Positions 26,622-35,476 of a stretch of DNA of 64,000 nt are shown in pieces (positions within the stretch are counted from its first letter, which is position 1; each line of letters starts with the position of its first letter). A program made the translations under genes and the position numbers. The DNA comes from JAFEBO01 sp044221315 (GTDB taxonomy: Bacteria > Planctomycetota > Phycisphaerae > Phycisphaerales > UBA1924): positions 9,003-73,002 of the forward strand of contig JBGAPK010000020.1 of the NCBI GenBank assembly GCA_044221315.1. The letters are read 5' to 3'. The notes beneath the pieces were generated by a model that searched no databases, was not told the origin of the DNA, and saw nothing but the letters and a program-made list of their open reading frames with translations.

Positions 26622-27146
26622 TCATGCTTGGGGGTGTAACGACGACAGCCGATCGATTTCGGTCTGAGCTGAATCCTTTACCTTGATCCACGTGGATATC
26701 CACCGACTGACAAGCGCGAAAAACAGTCCGGTCGAGAGCCCGCACATGAGAATGCCCGCTAATGCCTCAAGCGGCGCGAAGAGCCGCCAGGGTTTGGGCA
26801 GAACAATCTCGCCGAAGCCAACCGTGGTATACGTGACCCCGGAGAAATAGAGAGCGGTCTCCGCATCCGGCAAGCAGCCGCACCAGTAATAGAAGAACGC
26901 CCAAAGGCCGATCTCCGAAATGTGGATCAAGATCAGCCAGCAGGCCAGAACGATCACCAGCCCGGTCACTGATTGGAATCCCCGCAAAGAGAGGGCGTTC
27001 GATCGGACGAGTACCCGGATCAGAACGGAGAAACCGAGTGAGTGGATGACCACGGTGAAGACCACCATCAGACAGGCATGAACAACGCTTGTGAGCATGT
27101 GGGTTTCTTCGCGGCTACCGGTCAAGTTCATCCGAATCAGATGCAC
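26622..27146 (-). CDS. two-span potassium channel
   Basis: The product of up to 174 residues has three hydrophobic segments and the selectivity filter TTVGFGE (about residues 111-117 from the outer start), preceded by a pore helix (ALYFSGVTY). This is the Ion_trans_2 K+ channel pattern, here without a visible RCK domain. The start is uncertain: GTG 27146, ATG 27131 or ATG 27098 are in frame and none has a strong ribosome binding site. Shorter forms keep all membrane spans. The C-terminal ~25 residues (STWIKVKDSAQTEID) are a short cytoplasmic tail. It follows the OprB porin gene on the same strand. Confidence 0.85.
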   Translation of the reverse strand: MHLIRMNLTGSREETHMLTSVVHACLMVVFTVVIHSLGFSVLIRVLVRSNALSLRGFQSVTGLVIVLACWLILIHISEIGLWAFFYYWCGCLPDAETALYFSGVTYTTVGFGEIVLPKPWRLFAPLEALAGILMCGLSTGLFFALVSRWISTWIKVKDSAQTEIDRLSSLHPQA

Positions 27147-27161
27147 GGGTCCTCGTGTATC

Positions 27162-28508
27162 TCAGAACGACATAAAAACGCGAATGCCGACAACCCAGGA
27201 AGCGTCCACTCGTCTTTGGCTGGGCTGAACCCACTGGACGTCCGGGCTCACGTGCAGGGCGGGAGTGATCGCGAACTCATAAAAAGCCTCGACTCCCTGA
27301 GAGTCGCCCAGGTTCAGCCCGGAGGTGATCTGCGTGTCCGCGATTCCCGAGTAGAAATAGCCAATGCCGAATCCATCGTCCGGCCTGCCCTCGAACATGC
27401 CCTTTCCGCCAACGCCGCCGCTGGCGACCCAGTGGATTGGGTTGGCCTTTCCGTCGGAAAGCCCCAAGCGGCCGAAGATGCCGATGCCCTTGTCGACCTT
27501 CGGGTCCGGCTGATAGACGTACTGATCAAAGTTGTAATAGACACTCCAGGATCCGTCGTCCTGCGAGGTGGGCAGCCCGGGGATGATCGCGTTGGCGACG
27601 CTCTGATCCAAATCCGTGTAGCTGCCGGTGCCGTACGTAACGCCGAGGAGCTGATGTCCGGTCTTGTCCCAGAAGTGGGTCGTGTATCGGCCCTCCACGA
27701 TGATCGTCGCGCCATTCGAGAACATGCTGTCGAACTGAGCGCTGTTCGCGATCCCGTGAGAGTCGATGACAACGGCTTTCAATTCCAGACCCTTGATCGG
27801 CAAGAAGAGCGCTCCGGCGCCCCAGCATGAATAAGGAACCGTCAGCGCGATGACGGGATTGAGGCTGAAGTTGGTATTCAGGAACTGATGGTCGCCCTTT
27901 CCATGGGCAAACTCATTCATGTCGCCGCTATTCGACGTGATCGTGGGAATTTTGCCGCCGAAAACGGCGACCTTTTCGGAGAGGAACTGTGTGTAGGTGA
28001 CCCCGGGAAGTATGAAGCTGTTGGCCGATTCAGGAAAGAACTCGTTCACATCGACCGGCAGGAGCGAGCCGGCGTGCGAGGTCGAAATGGAATCGCCGTA
28101 GTGACCCTCGGCGACGATGCCGATGAAGCCGCCTTGCCACAGCCCCATCTTGCCGGTGTCCGCATTCAGGTCTATCTCGCCCCGTCCGAGGTATCCCCAT
28201 CCAGTCTCCCGACCCCCGGAGACCACGCCCATCCCGACTTGCGTGAGGAACATATTGAGGGTAAGGCCTCTATTGGCCAGTTCGTTGCGTGTGCCTCCCC
28301 AATCTCCGGTCAGGGTCGATCGCATCGTGAAATCGCCGGAGTAACTCAGCGCGGGCGGCGGACTTGGGGCGTCCGCGGCCTTGTCCTTCTCGGCCTCGTC
28401 GCCGTTGGCCGGAGTGGGCGGATCGTCTGCGAGGGCGGCGGGAACAAGAAGGCCGGCCGCTACAAAGAGCGCAATGGCGAGAGGGTGCTGTCCAAGAAAG
28501 CATTTCAT
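27162..28508 (-). CDS. OprB-family carbohydrate-selective porin
   Basis: The 448-residue outer-membrane protein has a signal peptide ending VPAALA and a Pro/Asp/Ala-rich linker (about residues 30-55). The OprB body begins LTGDWGGTRNELANRGL (about 69-85), the hallmark of this porin family. Its beta-strand style (GYLGRGEIDLNADTG, GIGIFGRLGLSDG, VEAFYEFAITPALHVSPDVQWVQ) fits a 16-strand barrel that admits sugars. ATG 28508 is preferred over GTG 28517, with AAAGG eight bases upstream. It is 12 bp behind the HAD-2H gene and may share its transcript. Substrate not known. Confidence 0.88.
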   Translation of the reverse strand: MKCFLGQHPLAIALFVAAGLLVPAALADDPPTPANGDEAEKDKAADAPSPPPALSYSGDFTMRSTLTGDWGGTRNELANRGLTLNMFLTQVGMGVVSGGRETGWGYLGRGEIDLNADTGKMGLWQGGFIGIVAEGHYGDSISTSHAGSLLPVDVNEFFPESANSFILPGVTYTQFLSEKVAVFGGKIPTITSNSGDMNEFAHGKGDHQFLNTNFSLNPVIALTVPYSCWGAGALFLPIKGLELKAVVIDSHGIANSAQFDSMFSNGATIIVEGRYTTHFWDKTGHQLLGVTYGTGSYTDLDQSVANAIIPGLPTSQDDGSWSVYYNFDQYVYQPDPKVDKGIGIFGRLGLSDGKANPIHWVASGGVGGKGMFEGRPDDGFGIGYFYSGIADTQITSGLNLGDSQGVEAFYEFAITPALHVSPDVQWVQPSQRRVDASWVVGIRVFMSF

Positions 28509-28520
28509 TATCGTCACCTT

Positions 28521-30179
28521 TCAGTGCGTGGATCGTTCGCTCACGCGATTCAGATCCCATTGCTTCAGCCTCTTCGCGGCCGTTCCGTACGGACCGAGTT
28601 GATACACGGCCGCGCCGGCCGGCGAGAACATGAACGACTCAAACGGCTCGGACAACATGTTGTCGAGGTAGTCTTTGGATGCCACGCCGATGCTGACGTG
28701 CGGGTTGAAGTGGGGGCCGGTCATGTTGGGCACGAACGTGGAGATGTATTTGATGAACGCCGCGTCGGTGGCCGGGTCATCGTGCGGAGCGGTAAAAGCA
28801 GCGGCCGTGGCGGTGTTCTGCATGAACGGCTTGGCAGCGGCGATGACATCCGCCTGCAGCCTGACGATTTCCGGCGAGGGCTTGGCGCAGATGCCGGCAA
28901 CTCCTGTCGTCGCGTCCGCCGGGGCGTAGTAGAACTTGAACGCTTCAAGGTTCATCGCGGTCACGTTCGCGGCGGCGAACACTCTTTCCTCGGCGGTGTA
29001 AAGCTTGTCCAAGTCCGCGGTTCGAACGAAGCACTGCAGCAGCGTGATGTGCGGGGTGTGTGTGGCGTCCAGCGCGAAGCCACTCGGGTACACCTTCAGC
29101 AGCCGGCCGTTGCAAGCCTCGGCGTGCTTGAGCATCGCTGCGTCCGGCCGCAGCAGAATGTCGATCGCGGTGATCTCGGACGGCGAGCCCGGGAAGATCG
29201 TTTTCCACTCATTCTTCATGCTGACGACGGTCCAGCCCTTTGCCGCGGCCTCGTCGAGACCCTTGTCGAGCTTTGCCAGATGGTCGGTGCGGTCGTAGGC
29301 GTACTCGCGCTCGGCGTCGTCGTGGTGGACGTAGAGGCAGAACCGCGCGCCGCTGCCGGCGCCGGTGTACTGCAGCATCTGGAGGTCGCCGTCGGAATTT
29401 CCGAACGCCGCAATCGGCCGGCGGCCGATGTGCTCGTTGATACCGACTGGCTTCCCGCCCTTGTCGTCGTTGAAATTCACTTCCGGCAGGCGCATGAGCA
29501 CGGGCTTGCCGTCCTGCATCTCAAACTTGGTCTTGATGCTGCTGCCGATGACTTGCTCGGGCGGGACTCCGTAAGTCTGTTCCGCCCAAGCTCGCATGAA
29601 CTCGATCCCGCCGCCGGAGACGATGTACGTCTTGAAACCGTTGGCACGCAGGTACGTGAGCAATTCCAACATCGGCTGATAGACCATCTCTGTGTAGAGC
29701 TTGCCGGTCTTGGGATGTCTTGCGGTGCCGATCCAGTCCTTCACGATCTTCTCGAACTCTTCGGTTGTCATGCCGGCGTGCGTCGCCATGATCAGTTCCA
29801 CGAGCGCTCGCTCTCCGCCCGCGGCCGCCGTCTTCAGGTCGCCCTTGAGTATGGAGGCGTACGGCTCCTTCTCCTTCCATTCCGGATGCTCCGGCGCCAG
29901 GGCCTTTATTCTGTCGAGCACGAAGAACAACTGCACGGGCAACGGCTTCTCGCACCAGAGCGTCCCGTCGTTGTCGAACGTCGCGATGCGTTGATTGATG
30001 GGCACGAAGTCGGAAGAGCCCTCCTTGGTGACCCTTTCGACAAGGGCGAGGACCGACTTCTTGGCCTCGCCCTCGTTCCAGGAGGGCAAAGGGTCCGCGG
30101 CAGGGGCCGCAGGTGCCACCAACGCTGCCATGCACAGCAACAGACCGACGAAAAAGTTTCGAACCTGAGCTTGAGTCAT
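28521..30179 (-). CDS. exported HAD phosphatase fused to a 2H-phosphoesterase-like domain
   Basis: The 552-residue protein has a signal peptide (about residues 1-28, ending APAAPAAD). The HAD domain shows motif I FDNDGTLW (Asp69, Asp71), motif II Ser188 in VSGG and motif IV FGNSDGD (Asp263, Asp265); it resembles bacterial HAD phosphatases of the SerB-like/acid phosphatase type. From about 350 a second domain carries two H-x-T/S-x motifs, HITL (His377) and HVSI (His494), spaced as in 2H phosphoesterases (LigT/cyclic-nucleotide family). The start at 30179 has AAAGGAG upstream. Two phosphate-ester activities on one exported chain would fit nucleotide or phosphoester breakdown in the periplasm. 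Its neighbours are outer-membrane proteins. Confidence 0.75.
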   Translation of the reverse strand: MTQAQVRNFFVGLLLCMAALVAPAAPAADPLPSWNEGEAKKSVLALVERVTKEGSSDFVPINQRIATFDNDGTLWCEKPLPVQLFFVLDRIKALAPEHPEWKEKEPYASILKGDLKTAAAGGERALVELIMATHAGMTTEEFEKIVKDWIGTARHPKTGKLYTEMVYQPMLELLTYLRANGFKTYIVSGGGIEFMRAWAEQTYGVPPEQVIGSSIKTKFEMQDGKPVLMRLPEVNFNDDKGGKPVGINEHIGRRPIAAFGNSDGDLQMLQYTGAGSGARFCLYVHHDDAEREYAYDRTDHLAKLDKGLDEAAAKGWTVVSMKNEWKTIFPGSPSEITAIDILLRPDAAMLKHAEACNGRLLKVYPSGFALDATHTPHITLLQCFVRTADLDKLYTAEERVFAAANVTAMNLEAFKFYYAPADATTGVAGICAKPSPEIVRLQADVIAAAKPFMQNTATAAAFTAPHDDPATDAAFIKYISTFVPNMTGPHFNPHVSIGVASKDYLDNMLSEPFESFMFSPAGAAVYQLGPYGTAAKRLKQWDLNRVSERSTH

Positions 30180-30256
30180 GGATGAGGTCTCCTTTGAGCG
30201 AGTCACTCTCGAGTCGCCGCCGGAGTCTTTCGGCGCCGACCTTTTTGTCCCGCCCC

Positions 30257-31240
30257 TTAGCGCGGGAACAGGAACGTCACCGTGAACCGCAAGCCCCACT
30301 TGGGACCCTGGTCCGGGGTGACGGCGTAGTAGCGGCCGCCGACCTGGAATTGGACATGCTGCTCGCCGATGGTCACGAGCTGCGACAGCATGAGATTGAG
30401 CGGAACTGTCCACTGCTTCTGGTTCCAGTCGTACGTGGATTCGGAGTTGAGAGCGAGCGTGGTGCCGGACTTCCAGCAGTACGAGACGAAGGGCTGAAGA
30501 AATGTGTTGTTGACCTGCTGATGATCATCGCTGTTGGTTACCGACCAGATGTGATTCATCAGGGCGCCGTACGTCCAGCCGCCGTCCTGCCTCAGACCGA
30601 CGAACGTCGGTCCAAAGCCCAGGCTCTCGCTGCGGAATTGCGGCGAGGTTCCGGTAGGCCAGAGCGCGACCGGGCCGGCTCCCAGGATCCAGCCCCCGAC
30701 GGGGTCTTTAGGTGAGAAGAAGAAGGACTGGGTGGTATCGCCAAGCCCGAAGTCGCTGTTGATGCCGGGTGCAATCGAATCCTGGTAGATGACCGGCAAG
30801 ATCGTGCGGGTGATGATGTTCCAGTGCTCGCTGATCGAGAATGGAATAACCGGCTGGATGTTGAGGGTGATCCGATCGGCCTCGTTGGGGCCGTAGCCCT
30901 GATCGAAGTTGAACTGGAACGGCACGCTGATCATGGCGGCCACCGGGTTGGCCAGTTTCTTCGCCAGCGCTTGCGCATCGTCCGCGCCTCCCGGGGTGGG
31001 CGGAGAAGGCGCGGGCGTCCCGGCCTCGCCGGGCTGTTGCCCGAGCCGGAAATCACCTTCCCACGCCAGTTGGCGGTCGGAGCCTGTTGCGGGTTCCGAT
31101 TCCGTCGGCGGGGTAGAAACGGGTTCGGATTGTGACGGCTCCGTGTACTGCGCCGCCGCGGGCAGCCCGAGCACTGCGCCGATTACGCTCGCAGCGGCGA
31201 GGACGAACCGCCCTCGGGTGGGATGGATCAACGAGTTCAT
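30257..31240 (-). CDS. outer-membrane transporter-like protein
   Basis: The 327-residue protein has a signal peptide (MNSLIHPTRGRFVLAAASVIGAVLGLPAAAQ) and a Pro/Ser/Glu-rich linker (about residues 33-90). The beta-rich body contains SVPFQFNFDQGYGP, LNIQPVIPFSISEHWNIITRTILPVIYQ and a final RFTVTFLFPR with aromatic end, as in outer-membrane barrels. It resembles proteins annotated as transporter or neuromedin-like outer-membrane family members in planctomycetes. ATG 31240 has AGGAG nine bases upstream. It lies between a sulfatase and the HAD-2H gene on the same strand. Function unknown. Confidence 0.65.
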   Translation of the reverse strand: MNSLIHPTRGRFVLAAASVIGAVLGLPAAAQYTEPSQSEPVSTPPTESEPATGSDRQLAWEGDFRLGQQPGEAGTPAPSPPTPGGADDAQALAKKLANPVAAMISVPFQFNFDQGYGPNEADRITLNIQPVIPFSISEHWNIITRTILPVIYQDSIAPGINSDFGLGDTTQSFFFSPKDPVGGWILGAGPVALWPTGTSPQFRSESLGFGPTFVGLRQDGGWTYGALMNHIWSVTNSDDHQQVNNTFLQPFVSYCWKSGTTLALNSESTYDWNQKQWTVPLNLMLSQLVTIGEQHVQFQVGGRYYAVTPDQGPKWGLRFTVTFLFPR

Positions 31241-31381
31241 TCGAGATACTCCTGTGGCGGCGTGGCGTGCGAATCGGGGGGGACGGAAGCAATCCGCCCC
31301 GCCGCGTTTCGGCGGCGGGCGCGGGAGAAGGATCAACTCACGGTGATTGCGGCGCGCGGGCACCGGCGGACAGTCTCTCCA

Positions 31382-32917
31382 TCACTTCGTCCAACTGCCA
31401 ACCTTCTGGCTCGGCGGGTAGTCCTTGAACGTGACCATGAAGTCCGCGATGACCTCTTGCACTGGCACCATGATGAACATGTGGTCCACCCGATATCTCC
31501 AATACATGGAGGATTCATCGGCCGCCTCGAAGGGATCAGCCCGGAGGTTGTAGAGTTTGGGCATGTTCAGATTCGTGTAGTCCTCCTGCCACGCTTCCGT
31601 GCCTTCGTGGCGCTGTTCCTTGAAGGTGATCTTGTATTGGTCATAGCGGACCGCGGCCAGGTCGCCCCGGTCGTTGAAGTAGAAGAACTCGTGGCGCGGG
31701 CTTGGTGACTTGCCGGCGAGCGCGTCCATGCAGTTGTAACCGTCGAGGTGGACCTTGAAGGTCTTGTCGCCGACTTTCATGCCGGTGAGCAGCTTGGATT
31801 TCACATCCGGATCGCCCGCGGCGGCGAGGAGCGTGGGCAGCATGTCCTCGTGGGCGAAGATGTCGTTGAGCACCGTGCCGGGCTTGATGACGCCGGGCCA
31901 GGTGATCATACAGGGCACGCGGAAGCCGCCTTCCCATTGCGTGACTTTCTCGGAGCGGAAGGGTGAGGCGCCGCCATCGGGCCAGAAGCACTTCTCGGCG
32001 CCATTGTCGGTGGAATACATGACGATGGTGTTGTCATCGAGGCCGAGTTCCTTGAGCTTCGCGAGGATCTGGCCGACGTGCCCATCGTGCTCGACCATTC
32101 CATCGGGATAGACGCCGAGGCCGGTCTTGCCAGCCGATTCAGGCTTCAGGTGCGTGTTGACATGCATGCGGGTGGCGTTCCACCAGACGAAGAACGGCTT
32201 GCCGTCGTCTTTGCGCTTCTGAAGATAGTCAAGCGTCTTCGCGGTGAACTCCTCGTCCACGGTCTCCATCCGCTTCTTGGTGAGCGGGCCGGTGTCCTCG
32301 ATTTTCTGAGTGCCGTCGGCGTTGGCCCATGAGTGGAGCACGCCGCGCGGGGCGTATTTCTTGATCAGCGCCGGATCCTTGAAGTAGTCGGGATTCTCGG
32401 GCTCTTCGCTCGCGTTCAGGTGGTAGAGCGGGCCGTAGAACTCGTCAAAGCCGTGGGCCGTCGGCAGCGTTTCGTCGGCGTCACCAAGGTGGTTCTTGCC
32501 GAACTGCGCGGTCGCGTAGCCCCGGGCCTTCAGCAACTGGGCGATGGTGACATCGCGCGCCTGCAGCCCTTCTTTCGCGCCGGGGAGCCCGACCTTGAGG
32601 TTGCCGGTGCGGAGGCCGCACTGGCCCGTGATGAACGAAGACCGCCCCGCGGTGCAGCTCTGCTGGCCGTACCAGTCGGTGAAGACGGCCCCGTTCCTGG
32701 CGATGCTGTCGATGTTGGGCGTCTTGTAGCCCATCATTCCCATGTTGTACGCGCTGATGTTCCAGATGCCGATGTCGTCACCCCACAGGATGAGGATATT
32801 CGGCGGCTTGGCGGCCTTCGCCGGGGCCGCGGCGGGCTGGGCGTGGACCGGTGCTGCAAGCAGCAGCGCGCCGGCCGCGGCGATGAGGGCGGTGAGGATC
32901 GGACGCAATCGAATCAT
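31382..32917 (-). CDS. exported arylsulfatase-type sulfatase
   Basis: The 511-residue sulfatase has a signal peptide (about 1-26, ending PVHA). The sulfatase opening PPNILILWGDDIG and the maturation motif C-T-A-G-R follow (SCTAGRSSFITGQ, Cys88), the cysteine that is converted to formylglycine. Metal and substrate-site patterns (GKNHLGD, YSTDNGAE) are also present. It hydrolyses sulfate esters, probably in the periplasm; the sulfated substrate is unknown. AAGGAGA lies seven bases before the start. It is a close paralog of the sulfatase just upstream at 33036-34697 and may be a recent tandem duplicate. No formylglycine-generating enzyme is encoded in the window. Confidence 0.92.
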   Translation of the reverse strand: MIRLRPILTALIAAAGALLLAAPVHAQPAAAPAKAAKPPNILILWGDDIGIWNISAYNMGMMGYKTPNIDSIARNGAVFTDWYGQQSCTAGRSSFITGQCGLRTGNLKVGLPGAKEGLQARDVTIAQLLKARGYATAQFGKNHLGDADETLPTAHGFDEFYGPLYHLNASEEPENPDYFKDPALIKKYAPRGVLHSWANADGTQKIEDTGPLTKKRMETVDEEFTAKTLDYLQKRKDDGKPFFVWWNATRMHVNTHLKPESAGKTGLGVYPDGMVEHDGHVGQILAKLKELGLDDNTIVMYSTDNGAEKCFWPDGGASPFRSEKVTQWEGGFRVPCMITWPGVIKPGTVLNDIFAHEDMLPTLLAAAGDPDVKSKLLTGMKVGDKTFKVHLDGYNCMDALAGKSPSPRHEFFYFNDRGDLAAVRYDQYKITFKEQRHEGTEAWQEDYTNLNMPKLYNLRADPFEAADESSMYWRYRVDHMFIMVPVQEVIADFMVTFKDYPPSQKVGSWTK

Positions 32918-33035
32918 GAAGAGTCTCCTTGTGGCTTGCCCAAGCTCTCGGGCAATCCGCCCCGCCGCGTTCGGGCGGTGGGACGGGGACATTTGAGATG
33001 CCGGGACGGACCCGGCCCGCTCGAGCACGGGCGGG

Positions 33036-34697
33036 CTACTTGCTGTTCACGCCTTGACGCAGCTGTTCCAGAACCTGGTCAACACTGAAGCTCCCTGCCC
33101 TTTGGCTCGGCGGGAACTCCTTGAACGTGGCGAGGAACTGCCCCACGACCTGCTGCGCCGGCACGCAGATAAAGGCATGGTCGAGCCACCAGTCGTAGTA
33201 GGTGTTCGACGTGATGTCGGCCCGCTCGTAAGGGTCCATCCGCAGATTGAAGAGCTTCGGGAACCGCAGTGTGGTGAACGGTTCACCCCAGATCCGCAGC
33301 GTCCCCGTGGCGCGCTGTTCGGAAAAGACAAACTTCCAGTTGTCGTACCGCAAGGCTACCAATTCGGAGTCGTCATTGAAGTAGAAGAACTCCTCGCGTG
33401 GACTCTTCGTCGTCTGGCCGGTCAGGAGCGGCAGCAGGTTGTAGCCGTCGAGATGCACCTTGAAAGTTGTATCGCCGACCTTCATGCCCTTGAGGAGCTG
33501 TTCTTTCACGTCGGGAACACCCGCGGCCGCGAGGAGCGTGGGCATCCAGTCGAGATGCGACACAATACCGTTCTCAACGGTGCCGGGCTTGATGTGGCCA
33601 GGCCACTTGATCATGCAGGGCACGCGGTAGGCGCCTTCCCAGTTCGAGTTCTTCTCGTTGCGGAAGGGCGTCATGGCGCCATCCGGCCATGAGTTCATGT
33701 GCGGGCCGTTATCGGTGGAGTAGATGACGATCGTGTTTTCCGCCATGCCCAGATCATCCAGCGCCTTGAGCACCGTGCCGACGTTTTTGTCGTGGTCGAT
33801 CATGGTGTCGTGATAGGGGCTCTGCCAGCGACCGGCCTGCCCGATGCTCTCGGGCTTGGTGTGCGTGCGGAGGTGCATGTGGGTGAAGTTCACCCAGAGG
33901 AACACCGGCTTGCCGGCCGCGTGCTGGCGCTTGAGGAAGTCCACCGAACGCTCGGCGAAGTCGTCATCGCAGGTCTCCATCCGCTTCTTGGTCAGCGGGC
34001 CGGTGTCCTTGATGGTCTGCTTGCCGACCCTGCCGAAGCGCGGATCGACGGTTTCGTCGTCCTTGTCGGTCGCCTTGCAGTCCAGCACGCCGCGCGGGCC
34101 AAAGTTCTTGAGAAAGTTCGGGAAATCCGCCTCCTTCGGATAGTCCGGCTGCTCCGGCTCCTCTTGGGCGTTCAGGTGGTAGAGCTGGCCGTAGAACTCA
34201 TCGAAGCCATGGACCGTGGGGAGATGCTCGTTGCGGTCGCCGAGATGGTTCTTGCCGAACTGGCCGGTTGCGTAGCCCTGGGCCTTGAGCAACTGGGCCA
34301 TGGTTACATCGCGATGCTGAAGGCCTTGCGCCGCGCCGGGCATCCCGACCTTGGTGAGACCCGTGCGGAAACCGCATTGGCCCGTGATGAACGATGATCG
34401 CCCCGCCGTGCAGCTCTGCTCGGCATAGATGTCGGTAAACAGCACCCCTTCCTTCGCGACGCGGTCGATGTTGGGGGTCTTGTATCCCATCAGGCCCATC
34501 GAATAGGCGCTGACGTTAGATTGTCCGATGTCGTCGCCCCAGATGACGATGATGTTGGGCGGCTTGCCGGCGGCCGGCTGCGCGTGCGCGGCAGGAACCG
34601 CGAGTACGCAGGCCGACAAAGCGACGAAGGCGGTCGTGATCGGTCGAAAGAGCCGCACCAGCAATGGTGGTCGGAATGAAATGGGAAGACAGCTCAT
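33036..34697 (-). CDS. exported arylsulfatase-type sulfatase (tandem paralog)
   Basis: The 553-residue sulfatase has a signal peptide ending VPAAHA (about residue 39). PPNIIVIWGDDIG and the formylglycine motif SCTAGRSSFITGQ (Cys96) follow, along with GKNHLGD, TDNGPHMNSWPDG and the LDGYNLLPLLTGQ region. Conserved residues are aligned with the neighbouring 31382-32917 protein, but the two differ in a ~25-residue insertion (around DCKATDKDDETVDP) and in the C-terminus, so they may cleave different sulfate esters. AAGGAG lies six bases before the ATG. The 118-bp gap between the two genes carries only the leader of the second. Exported. Confidence 0.92.
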   Translation of the reverse strand: MSCLPISFRPPLLVRLFRPITTAFVALSACVLAVPAAHAQPAAGKPPNIIVIWGDDIGQSNVSAYSMGLMGYKTPNIDRVAKEGVLFTDIYAEQSCTAGRSSFITGQCGFRTGLTKVGMPGAAQGLQHRDVTMAQLLKAQGYATGQFGKNHLGDRNEHLPTVHGFDEFYGQLYHLNAQEEPEQPDYPKEADFPNFLKNFGPRGVLDCKATDKDDETVDPRFGRVGKQTIKDTGPLTKKRMETCDDDFAERSVDFLKRQHAAGKPVFLWVNFTHMHLRTHTKPESIGQAGRWQSPYHDTMIDHDKNVGTVLKALDDLGMAENTIVIYSTDNGPHMNSWPDGAMTPFRNEKNSNWEGAYRVPCMIKWPGHIKPGTVENGIVSHLDWMPTLLAAAGVPDVKEQLLKGMKVGDTTFKVHLDGYNLLPLLTGQTTKSPREEFFYFNDDSELVALRYDNWKFVFSEQRATGTLRIWGEPFTTLRFPKLFNLRMDPYERADITSNTYYDWWLDHAFICVPAQQVVGQFLATFKEFPPSQRAGSFSVDQVLEQLRQGVNSK

Positions 34698-34834
34698 CTG
34701 GACTCCTTCTGAATACGCGAGACCTGCTTCTTCATCCGGGGCGCTCGCGTGGTCGCCGCGGCATGTCCTGGAACGCGCTCCTCACGGGCTTGCCTCGGTG
34801 TCAGGCCACGAAGCCCGTGAACGGCAATCTCAAT

Positions 34835-35476
34835 TCACTTCGGCGTGCCGGCTGTTTGGGCAGCCCGCAGGTCGGTCGTCACCTGTTCGAGAATCTTCCT
34901 CATGGCCCGCCCCCATGCTTGGGTCAGCTTGTCGGTCCCGTTCCCGCTGACCGGTTCGGCCTGCCGGTATTCGCGGTTGAAAAGCACCTTTGCTTCCACA
35001 TCCGACTCGTCGAGAAGAAAGAACCGGGCCTGGACAACAGCCCTGGGCGAGACGGCCGCGTCGGACATATCGCCGTACAACTGCGAGACGACGCACTGGA
35101 GCGCTTGATCCGTCTTGACCGAACTCGAAGCGTCCACCACGTTCGCATAAAGGCCCGATGCGGACATCCACGCGATGAGATCCGCCGTCAGCAGCCTGTC
35201 GGGATCTGTGACGAAGTTCGCGTAGTAATCCTGCTGGAACTGATTGGGCGCGATCTGATACTGAAATTCGCGGCTGGAGAACGGATCCGAAACACTCACG
35301 GGAAGAACCCGCAGCGTCGTGCCCGAGGTCAGCGCGGCGACCGGAGTCGGCGCCCCAACATCGATGGCGTAGAGCTGCTTGGGGGGGTAGGGCTTGGACA
35401 GGCCGCACGCGCCCGGACCCATCGCGATCGCCAGGAGCAGGCCGCTGCTCAGAAAGACTCCGGAAATCGTGTTCAT
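34835..35476 (-). CDS. PqiC/MlaC-like ABC-transport auxiliary lipoprotein
   Basis: The 213-residue protein has a signal peptide with a lipobox-like GPGAC (about residue 24), so it may be a lipoprotein. It has the LYAIDVGAPTP and LRVLPVSVSDPFSSREFQYQIAPNQFQQDYYANFVT segments typical of the ABC-type transport auxiliary lipoprotein family (PqiC/YmbA), which works with MCE-domain proteins in phospholipid movement between membranes. Its ATG overlaps the stop of the MlaD-like gene (ATGA, 35473-35476), with AGGAG eight bases upstream. It is the last gene of the mlaE-F-D-pqiC set. Confidence 0.8.
   Translation of the reverse strand: MNTISGVFLSSGLLLAIAMGPGACGLSKPYPPKQLYAIDVGAPTPVAALTSGTTLRVLPVSVSDPFSSREFQYQIAPNQFQQDYYANFVTDPDRLLTADLIAWMSASGLYANVVDASSSVKTDQALQCVVSQLYGDMSDAAVSPRAVVQARFFLLDESDVEAKVLFNREYRQAEPVSGNGTDKLTQAWGRAMRKILEQVTTDLRAAQTAGTPK

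Noticed and set aside
27888..30185. 765-codon open frame opposite the OprB and HAD-2H genes
   Set aside because: Crosses two well-supported genes on the other strand; Arg/Val-rich composition typical of a shadow frame.
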